Positions 46,501 to 57,900 of a DNA stretch of 64,000 nucleotides are shown here, in pieces. The translations under genes and the position numbers were made by a program. Below the pieces are notes generated by a model. It made no database searches, was not told the DNA's origin, and saw only the letters and a list, made by a program, of their open reading frames with translations. The DNA is from Erpobdella octoculata (Eukaryota > Annelida > Clitellata > Hirudinida > Erpobdellidae), in NCBI GenBank assembly GCA_963978895.1, contig OZ022247.1:803328-867327 (forward strand), read 5' to 3'. How positions within the stretch are numbered: the stretch's first letter is position 1; every line of letters starts with the position of its first letter.

Positions 46501-49500
46501 TAATCATCTATGCACGCAAACTCGAAGCTGACATGTACGAGAATGCCGCCAGCAAGGTTCGTTGTTCAATTTTTTAATTTTATTTTCGGCAAGTCGGTTA
46601 TAATTTTTATTAGAACTTCTTATAACCAATTTAGTAGTACTGACCGGTCTAGTCGTAGTAATACTGACTGATCTGGTTGTAGTAATATTGACTGATCTAG
46701 CCATAGTATTACTGACTGATCTAGCCGTAGTAATACTGACTGATCTAGTCGTAGTACTGGCTGATCTAGTCGTAGTACTGGCTGATCTAGTCGTAGTACT
46801 GACCGATCTAGCTGTAGTGCTGACCGAACAATCACTAGTAGTACTGACTGATATAGCTGTAGTATTACTGACTGATCTAGCTGTAGTAGTACTGACTGAT
46901 ATAGCAGTAGTATTACTGACTGATCTAGCTGTAGTATTACTGACTAATCTAGCCGCAGTAATATCGACTGATCTAGCAGTAGTACTGACTGATCAAGCCA
47001 TAGTAATGTCATATCTAGCCGCAGTAATACTGACTGATCTAGCAGTAATACTGACTGATCTAGCAGTAGTACTGACTGATCTAGATGTAATACTGGCTGA
47101 TCTAGATGTAGTACTGGCTGATCTAGCTGTAGTACTGACTGATCTAGCTGTATTACTGGCTGATATCTAGCCATAGTACTGATTGATGTAACAGCGGTAC
47201 TGTCTGTTATAGTACTAGGGCTGAATGTGCTTGTAGTAATTCTGAATTACATAGCATTTCAACCACCTTTATTGTCTCTACATGATGTAACAACAGAATA
47301 TAAGAAATTGGTTATTTCGATCTTAATTTTTATAATCATGTTAAACATTTATTCTTAGTCTCTGATTGGTGTGTGCGTGTTTAGGATGATGTGTTTGTCT
47401 GTTCAAGTTAAAACCATCGAACGTGCATTGCCTTCTTAATACAGGAACATTACTACCAGCTGTTGGCCGAAAAGATCTACAAAATAAGTAAAGAGCTGGA
47501 GGAAAAGAGAGCTAAGAGGGCCCAGGACGGAGGCCAGCAGCACGGCCAAATGCAAGGTCCCCCTCATGGGCACATGGGGCAGCCGGGTGAGCCAAACCTA
47601 CCTAGCTTCTTTATAAATAAATTAGTTGATTTAACTTTGAAACAGATAAAGTTAAGCATTTGCTGTAGATAAAAGCTAGAGATAATTGTTCCGTTTATTG
47701 ATTGAATTGAATTATAAAAAAACTAAACTAATTAAATATTGGCGATAAAATCATTTAAGATCCGCAAGGTTACGACGGTCCAGTCAATTTTGGCAATCCT
47801 CAGCTCAATTCGATCTATATGATGAACCATACAGTCGGTAAGGATGGGTTGTTATATTTATGAATCGCATTGTTTTTATTATTATTATTATTATTGTTGT
47901 TATTATTATTATTGACGCCTTTCTTGTCGTCATTAGTTTCAAAGTTATTAACTTATTAATTAGTTAGACTCATTATGAGCGTTAGAAGCCTAGTGGCATT
48001 TAGTTTCAAATAAATATATTAAGCGGTTATTACACAGGCATGGGTCAACAGTCCCAACAGAGGATGGGGGGAGGTCCACCACTGCCACACCATCCTCAGC
48101 AGCAGCAGCCGGGCCACTCCTCCCAGCAGTTCATGGACCACTTTGGCGGTGACGTCATGATGCACCATCATCCCCGTGCCCACCCTCACCACCCTCGAAT
48201 GCACCCTCAGTTCATGAACAATCCTCGCATGGGCATCGACCCGTACGGTCAGAGGATGCCCCAGCACCAGCAGGGACCCGGTATGGTACCGTACAGGTGT
48301 AACGATCCCTCCATGGGGCAGGTGAGCGGGTTTAAATTAATAAATATTTCACAGTATGTTTTTTTTTTTAAATTTGATTCTAAGCGTCGCTCATCGGAAC
48401 ATCCCGGAATTTTCACTTTCTTGATCTTTCCACCGGAACAGGTAATGTACAGGGGAACAGGAAACATGCCAGGGGGAGGCATGATGGAGGGGCCATTCGT
48501 CAATCACCGAGCCATGTCTTCCAACGTCCGACCACCAACTTTCATGAACGAAGCGTTTGCGAATAAGCACGATATGGTATGATGTTTGGTATAATATGGT
48601 ATGATGTTTGGTATGATATGGTATGATATGGTATGATGTTTGGTATAATATGGTATGGTAAGATGTTTGGTCTAGTGTGGTCTTGTGTTTAACTCTTGAC
48701 GATGCACAATCCACCAGCATGCAAGTTTTAGCTTATTGAAACAAAGTTAAGAGTTTATCTGGTCCAATTGTCTTCTAACTATAGCTCACAATGGCAGCTA
48801 CAAGTGAATGGCTTAGAAAGTTTGTCCGAGCACATTTGTTTGTGGCCTAGAAGTCGCAACACACGATTGTTGAATTTACTTGAATTGATTTATTATTAGC
48901 AGCAGAAACCATTATTTTAGGCCTAGCATTCTGGTATCATATGTTCGTACACTCTAATTAAGGTATTTATGGATATTGGAATATACCTAATCTCCTTCCT
49001 CATTGTCTCATAGCTGCAGTTGAGAAATTTACTGATTAAAAATTTTATTTTTCAGCAGATGGAACTGCAAAGGCAACAAATGCAAATCGACCATCATCAC
49101 CACCAGGGCATGTCCGCCATGCCCGGGGGAGGCCCTTTACCCGCGAATTCTGCTCAACATCTAGGTGCTTCATCGTCGATGATGATGATGTCGGGTCATC
49201 CGCCATCGTCTTCATCGTCCTCAAACTCAGCGAGCACCAATGCCAATCATCAGGCACCACCCATATCTTTTACACCCTCACCTGCAGATCCGGGGGGCAG
49301 CAACCAGGGCATGCAGCCGTCCCAGCTGCACCTAGGCGACGGTCCCCAGCTTTCCCCGTTCGCGAGGGGCATGGTCGTTCGGACGCCCAGCGTCCCGCCG
49401 TCTCCCAATCCCGGCGGGTTTGTGAATCCTGGTTCGCTATCCATGCCTTCGTGCACGACCGCAAACTCTCTACTCTCTCCTCCGTCTTTCTCTAATAACA

Positions 49501-52500
49501 GTCCTGCTTCGATAAACAGGCAGCAGCAGCAGCAGACGATTATGTTTAATTCTGGTGGCAACAACACCAGCACGAATGGTCCTTTGACGAATAAGAATTC
49601 TCCGTTTGACGTCACTTCTGCCTCCACGCCATCGGGGGCGGGCCATCCCCATCTATCCTCCGGGAGCGGTTTGACTCCCGTTCACACGCCCATTCCCAAG
49701 GTACTGGGTACGCCTAATCCGCTAATAAAACACGAGGACGCGACGGACGACTACGAAGTCCCCGCGGTTAAATCCGAACCGAGGTCGCTGGAGGACTTCA
49801 AGTACGACGCAAAGGCGGCGGGTCACGAAGACATCACCGATGACGAGGCGGAAAATTCTGCCGGCGTTCCTCAACAGGCTCGAACGAAGATGAACCTCGA
49901 TCCGACCAGCTGTAACTCTCTGATCGTCAAGCAAGAGTGTCTCTCCAACAGCATCGGCATGGGGAGCAGCAGTAATAACAGCAGCAGCAGCACTTGCATG
50001 ATGATCAAGAGCGAGTTCAAAGAGGAAAAGCAACAGGCGACGGAGGGAGGGGAGTACGGATCTGCCGCGACGATGGAGTGCAAGCCGGTCATCAAGATCG
50101 AGCCGAAGTCCGACCACGCCGAAACGTCGGACGTCCGAGCGGAAGAAGGAGGCGTCTGCTGTCCGGAAAACCGGTCTCGCTCGGAGAAGATGGAAACGGA
50201 CGATTCAAAAAACGTCTCCGCGGCAACGAACGAGGACTGCACGTCGTCCGACGGAAGCTGCTCGGCCGTGGTTGCCGTGTCGACTGCTGGTAGTTCGGAA
50301 GAAACTGGCAGTGGTGGTGGTGGTAACTCGCAGGTAGTAGCAGTTCCTCCTAGTGGAAATGTGGTGGAAGGAAAGAAAAGTTGGTTTATTTTTTTTTATA
50401 TTTTAGAGATAATTTCTATTTTATTTTTTAAATATTTCCATTTGCATTTTTTTAAATTTTTTTTTAAATTAAAATTTATGTAGTTTTTTTTTATTTTAAT
50501 GATATTAATTCATTTGTAATCATCCCCACCAGTATTCACTCAAAGCGAACTCTTCCAAGCGCTCGAGCCTGTACTGAACAAGCTCTACGATCAGGTGACC
50601 GAGTGCGGACCTTTCCAGGAGCCCGTCGATCCCATTAACCTGGGAATTCCGGTAAGTTGCGGTTTCAGTACTCGACCCGTCGTGCCGAGATCGATGAATT
50701 CTATGTGACACGGTTGCACAATGAAGGACAACTAACTAACTGCAGATGGCTCGAGAGTTATTTGATTTAATAATAATATTATTATTAATACGATGTTAAT
50801 AAAATGTCGTCGTGTAACAAGCGAAAGGTTAGGGGTCAGATACTCGGGCAGTCACCAGAGGCGTAATATTAAGTTTTAAGCCGTTGTTTAAACGCAGAAA
50901 CAGATGGAGGAATAATATAAGTTATTATTTGTATGGTTTTGCGATAGCTCTAATGGGGGGGGGGAGTATAAATGTTTGTAGTATTTGTAATGTATCTAAT
51001 GTAGGATATTTTGCGTTTATCGAAGAGAAATACTAAGACTTTGAATAAAAAAAAAACAATCAGGACTACCACGAGATCATCAAAAAGCCGATGGACATGG
51101 GGACGATCAAGAAGAAACTGGAGACCGGTCTGTACGCCAACCCGTGGGAGTTCATAGACGACGTCGGACTCATGTTCGACAACGCCTGGCTCTACAATCG
51201 AAAGACCTCGAAAGTCTACAAATACTGCTCAAAGGTAGTCGTTGTTTTACGATTTTTCTTCTTTTTTGTGCGCTATTGTCGGCAGACGGACTGTTTTTTT
51301 TTGCTCTCCCTCGAGGATTGTTTTGTGATTATAATAATCGACGCCATCGTCCAATGACTGGAATGTGAAAATGATCTTTATTTTTATCGGTAGGCAGGAT
51401 AGGGCTATCTTTTTAAGTCCGCAGTAGGGCGGGGTCGATGGCATAGGAGATGGGCAGCTCGATACTTGGGAATGAATGTTTGATTCTATCTAGCTTAATC
51501 AGGGAGAAAGATGTTCTTTAAAATATATACGATTAGGACAAATGAGGAGTGTTGATAATGATGGACGTTGATTAGCTTGAATCATAATAACAATTTATAC
51601 TGAGATACATTCATAGTATTTATTGTGCCAATTACGAAGATGCTAGTATTATTACCGAGTTACGTAGGCAGAGGCTGCTGACTCATCAGCTGTTGCTGCT
51701 GCTGAACGAGACGACAATCAGCTAGAGAGGAACTCTTAACGAATTCTTCAGACTTCAAGCCAGCACGATCCAATATAACAAAAACTTTCAATTTCATGCT
51801 TGTTTTATTTTCTATTGTTGTCTTCTAGCCAGAGAGGAGAGGATTGACAATAAAACATGAAACTGTCATATCTTCTTAGTTATCATTCTACTTCTGCATT
51901 TTGCTGTTTTATGTCTTTCGATTACATTTGTCTTGTTCTCTCGATTATTATTATTATTACATTCCTGATGGTTGGTTCTGAGGTGTATTTCACCTTCACC
52001 TTTTTCATTTCTATTATTATTATTAACCCGTTTCTCATTTCCTATGCCCCCCCCCTGCAGCTCGCCGAAGTGTTCGACAACGAGATAGACGACGCCATGC
52101 AGTCCCTGGGTTACTGCTGCGGCAGGAGGCACGTCTTCTCCCCCCAGGTACTGTGCTGTTTCGGGAAGCAGCTCTGCTCGATCCCGAGGGACATGGTCTA
52201 CTACAACTACCTGGACAGGTGAGTATCGACAAGTGCTTGGTTGCTATCGGTTGCTGTTTGTATAGTTTTTGAGTGGGAAGTATAATGTTTTTTCTACTTT
52301 TTTTTCAATCCAGGTATATTTATTGCGAAAAATGCTTCAACGAACTTCAAGGCGAAGAGGTCGAAATGGTCGACGACCCTTCTCAGCCGGGACTGTTAGT
52401 AATTGGCTCGGGTTTTTCCCTATTTTTATTTCCTCCTTTTGGTTTCATTTTTCTCAAGAAAAATTAGTTTTGGAAATATTTTTATGATTACATTAAAAAG

Positions 52501-54518
52501 GTTCAACGAGACAACTAACTAATTCCAGTTGTAATTAATAATTAATAAATAATTTTATTTGTTTTCTTTAATAATAAATATAATTTTATTTGTTTTCATA
52601 AATAATAAATTAATTTAATTATATTTGTATTCTTAACAGAAGAATTAAAAAGGTTCAGTTTGTTAAAGAGAAAAATGACAAGTTGGACCACGAACTGTAA
52701 GTATTATTTTATTTATTGCACTTTTTTGACTATTTATCACGCTGTGATTATTTATCACACCATTTGTGACTAAGTGACATAAGATTTGTGACTAAATCTT
52801 TTGTGACAATGTATCACACTTTTGTGACCAATTATCACACATCTTCTGTGACTGTTTTTGTGACTACTGCATATACGAGATCTTTTCTCAAAGGCCCAAC
52901 TTCTTTTTTCTAACAGGTTCGTCAACTGCAAGATATGCGACAGGAAGATGCACAAGATCTGCGCCATCTACATGGAGCAGATCTGGCCGGAGGGTTACAT
53001 CTGCAAGAACTGCAACAGGAGCGGAACCGTCTCCAGGAAGGAGAACAAGTACACGGCCAGACGTAAGTTCAGAGTCCGGGAGAGGATCGAATTGCTTTTC
53101 TGTTTAAAAAAAAAAGAGTGTTTCCTGTGTGTGTGCATTCTCGTTTGGGTGGATGAATGGATGAATTGTTCAGGTTGTTTGAGGTGTATCGAGACGTGTC
53201 GGTCTGGTGGTATAGACACCGGCTTTCAGAGTCGTAGGACCCGGGTTCGATTCCCGGTCCTGGAACGTAATTTCCTTGAGCAAGAAACTAACTCACATTT
53301 GCTCACGTCAACTCAGCGTTTCATCCTTTGGTGGTCGATAAGTGAGTACCAACTTCGGTTGGGGGTTAAAGTCCTTTGTGCGCTTGTGGAGCTAGCGGGT
53401 AGTATGCGGGGCTGCCAGTGGCGCCGTAAAACACCGCATACGCCGTTAGTCTTATCTTCAGGTTGCCAACATTGTAAAGTGGCCACTGGTCTGTTCAGTA
53501 AGTGGCACTCAAAAATGAATGTACTTTAACTTTTAACATAATATAATACCGTAAAAGGGTCGCACGATATCATTGCATTATGATATTATACATCGACCGC
53601 CAATAATATTTCGTTCCGTTTCCAGGGTTACCGACGACCAAACTCGGCACGTACTTGGAGACTCGAGTCAATTCGCTGCTCAAGAAGAAGAACTCGGAAG
53701 CCGGGGAGGTCACGATACGCGTCCTGTCCAGTTACGACAAGGTCGTCGAGGTCAAGCCGGGCATGAAAGCCCGATACGTGGCGAAAGGGGAGATGCCGGA
53801 GGGATACCCTTACAGGGTCAAGGCCATGTTCGCTTTCCAGGAGATAGACGGTAGCGACGTCTGCTTTTTCGGCATGCACGTTCAAGAGTACGGTTCAGAT
53901 TGCCCGCCGCCAAACTGCAGGTAAAGCGAAGTAGAGAATGATTAAGGGGGGGGGGCGGGGTTTAGAAAGATATGATAGGTTTTGCTATCTTAGAATTTAT
54001 ACAAAGGAATGGTCATAGTTTCTATGACCAGAGCTTTTATTGGTAGTAATTTAGTAATCAGGATTGCTTGAACATTTGGTTGTTGTTATGACTATAAAGA
54101 TGGTGGTTACGATGTATGTACTCTATTTCTTTATTGAGTACTTTACGTTTATTAAGTCATTTTTATAGTTTTATTTATTTATATGATTCTCATGATCATA
54201 TACATGTGTTCTCACATTTAAATTCGTGTGTCACGTGGTTCGATTTCTTTTTCCCTCAGGCGAGTCTACATCGCTTACCTGGACAGTGTCCACTTCTTCC
54301 AGCCGCGCCACCTCAGGACGACGGTTTACCACGAAATTCTCATCGGCTACCTGGAATACGTCAAGTCCCAAGGGTCAGTCGTGCCGTTGTGATCATCTTT
54401 TCAGTTGTTGACCGTTATTACTTAATTAATATTTTATGTTAATGTCTCTCCAGTCAATCAATCTATCATTATTATTATTACTACTAGAGTTAGCTAATAT
54501 ATATATATATACATACAT

Positions 54519-54568
<50 letters not shown>

Positions 54569-54894
54569 ATGTATATATACAGACATAGGAAATTATGTAT
54601 GTAGATCATCGTGTGCTGCTTTTTAAATCTTTTAATTATATTTTTGAATTAATCAATAACAGGTTCGAGATGGCACACATCTGGGCATGCCCTCCCAGCG
54701 AAGGTGACGACTACATCTTCCACTGTCACCCTCCCGATCAGAAGATCCCGAAGCCGAAGAGACTCCAGGACTGGTACAAGAAGATGCTCGATAAGGCTTC
54801 TCAGGTTCGTTGAATTATTCGGTTCTGATCTTGGTCGATGCGCGGAGTCGTGCGTGTGTTAGATTCTCACGGTTGCTATGAATGCTGCGTAACC

Positions 54895-54948
<54 letters not shown>

Positions 54949-57900
54949 GTAATAATAATAATAATAATAATATATTCAATGATGAAAATTATTATTATAA
55001 ATAAATAAAGAAGGCTGTTGTGATATATCTGTTTTGTCGGTTGTTGTTGTAGTTCTAGTTTATGTTATTATAAAATAAATTACAATTAAATACGATCTTC
55101 TAAATATTATAAAATAAATTAAAATTAAAAATATGATCTTCTATTTGAGTTATTATAAAATAAATTACAATTAAATGCGATCTTCTAAATATTATAAATT
55201 AAATATAAATAAATTAAATATGAATAAATTAAATATGAATAAATTAAATATGAATAAAATAAATATGAATAAAATAAATACGATCTTCTGTTTGTGACAC
55301 GTAGGACCGTGTCATCGTCGACTACAAGGACATCCACAGAGATGCCTCCGAGAATCACTTTGACGTGACGGACATGCCCTACTTCGAGGGGGACTTCTGG
55401 CCCAACATACTCGAGGAGTGCATCAAGGACATCGAACACGAGGAGAACGAAAAGCGGAAGAGGCAGGAGGAGGAAGCCGCCCAGGATACGGACGATCTCG
55501 AGAGCGAGTGCACCAACGGGACGGAGGTGGGCGGGACTTATTTATCGGCGGTTTTTGCTGACGGATGTTTATGTTAATGATAATGATTAGAGAGTGAATG
55601 AACACTTTGTAGTTGGATATGTGGATTTGTGTAGTAGTGTGCCTTGTGCCTTGATGGTTATATTTTTATCTGTGAATAGCTGATGATCAAGTTTTTTTTA
55701 TCTTCTTCCAGCTGGAGACATTTGCCGGAAAGAAGAAGGGTCAGAAGAGCGGAAGCACGAAAAAGAAAAACTCGAAGAGCAAGAAGCCGTCCAATCGCAA
55801 GAGCAAGTCCGGTGCGCACGGCGACCTTTTGCTGAAGCTCACTTTGACTATGGAAAAGCACAAGGAGGTACGTTTTGTGTGTGGAATGTCCATTGCTGCG
55901 GCTAGTTTTAGGTGGTGTGTGGATGTGGTGTGTGTGTGCAGGATTGGAAACACTGTTAACATAAACGAGCTACAAGTCTCGGCGGAATTAGTTGCGGTAC
56001 TTATGCGTGTGTCTCGTATGCATTAATTATGATAATAAACGGGTATTTCTGTTTGCTAATCCGCATTCATCGATTATACCTTTTCCAACCTCTCAACGGA
56101 ACAATACTATCGCTCGTTCCAGGGATTCTTCGTCATCCGTCTCCAGCCTCGGTCCGACTGTCCGGCTGTCATTCGCGACCCCGACCCTCTGATGAACTGC
56201 GACCTCATGGACGGCAGGGATGCTTTCCTGACTCTGGCCAGAGACAAGCACTACGAGTTTTCCTCTCTCCGGAGGGCCAAGTACTCGACCATGGGTCTCC
56301 TCTACGAGCTGCACAACCAGGCTCGTGACGGATTCATCTACAGCTGCAACGACTGCAAGGCCAACGTCGAGACGAGACACCACTGCCCCGTCTGCGATGT
56401 GAGTTTTGTCGTCGTGGTTGTTATTCGTTGTTGTTGCTGCTGCTGCTGCTGCTGGAAGTTGTTCAGTTGTTTGTGCTGTCGTTGTGAGTTGTTTGTTCGA
56501 GTGTCTGCGTTGTTGATATTCATTCACGTGCTTTAAGAAGAGATGATTTTAAATAATTATCGTTACGATTTTACAGGATTACGACCTCTGCATCAACTGC
56601 TTCGCGAAATCCGATCATCCGCACAAAGCGCAGATGAAGAAGCTCGGCCTCGGATTCGACGAAATAGCAAACACGGCCAACAACGCCGGCGCCGCCAGGC
56701 CGAACCAGGAGGAGACGGGCTTCGCGAACGCGGCCGAGAACAAGACCATGTGCATGAAGAGCTACATACAGGCCCTGACGCACGCCTGCCACTGCCTCGA
56801 CGCCAACTGTCACATGAAGGCCTGCCGGACGATGAAGGAGATGGTGCGCCACCTCAAGCTGTGCAAGAACCGCATGACCGGAGCCTGTCGGAAGTGCAAG
56901 CAGCTGCTGGTGCTGCTGGTCGCCCACTCGAAGCAATGCAAGGAGAACAAGTGCCCGGTGCCGTTCTGCGCCTCGCTGAAGCAGAAGTTCGAGCAGCAGA
57001 AGGCTGAGAGCAAGTTCAAGAACAACCAGCTGATGAGAAGAAGAATGGCCATCATGCAGAGACAGCCGATGCCCGACAGGGGAGAGCAGACGCCGCAGCC
57101 CAACCAGATGATGAATTCCGATCCGCCGACGCCGTCGCAGCAGCACCATCCCGGAAAGTATTTGCACCATCTCGGTGGCTCGCCTCCTCCGAATCAGGCT
57201 AGTCTACATCACCACCAGGCGGCCATGATGGCATCCCACCAGGCCGAGCAAATGGCCCAGTCGCAGCGACAAGTTCCGCCCGGCTATGGCGGCGGAGGTG
57301 GGCAGATGATGATGAACCCGAGTAACAGTCTCATGATGATGGGTGGCGGAGGAGTTACCGGCGGAGCAGGCGGAAACCCCATGATGGGCGGGGGTGGCAT
57401 GAACCAAATGATGCCCGGTGCCGGAGGTTCCATGGTAGGCGGATCTGCCGCCATGATGTCCGGAGGTGGACCGATGACGATGCAGCAGCAGAGGATGATG
57501 ATTATGCAGCAGCAACAGCAGCAGCATGGAGGCGGGCCTAATCATATGATGGACAGACAAGGAGGAGGAATGTCATTCGTTCAAGAGGACATCTATAGGC
57601 AGCAGCAGATCATGGCAATGCAACAGCAGCAGGCTGGAGGGAGCATGGGTGGGATGGACCCCATGTGCTTGTCCGGTCCTCCGGGGCAGACGGCCAGCAA
57701 CCACATGGCCATGATACTAGCCAAGAAAAAAGAGGCCGCCAACATGATGAAAAGCGGAGCGCAAATTATGACCAATCTTCCCAAACAGGTGAGTGTTTTA
57801 AATACCTGCACGAGTAACTTCAGGTTTTTTTGTGTTCTGTCTGGTTTGTAATTTGATTGCATCGTTTTTTCAGAGTCGCCAGCGACAGATGATGGCTGCC

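Noticed and set aside
46620..47174. 160-residue repetitive frame (LTDLAVV-type repeats) in CBP intron 5
   Set aside because: Units are multiples of 3 so the frame stays open, but the KIX domain joins perfectly without it and no splice sites bring it in phase.
53203..53275. Possible functional tRNA gene in CBP intron 16
   Set aside because: The B box is perfect but the anticodon arm and acceptor stem pair poorly, and a SINE-like body follows directly.
56571..57170. 199-residue minus-strand open frame opposite the TAZ2 exon
   Set aside because: Shadow of the strongly conserved + strand ZZ/TAZ2 coding sequence.
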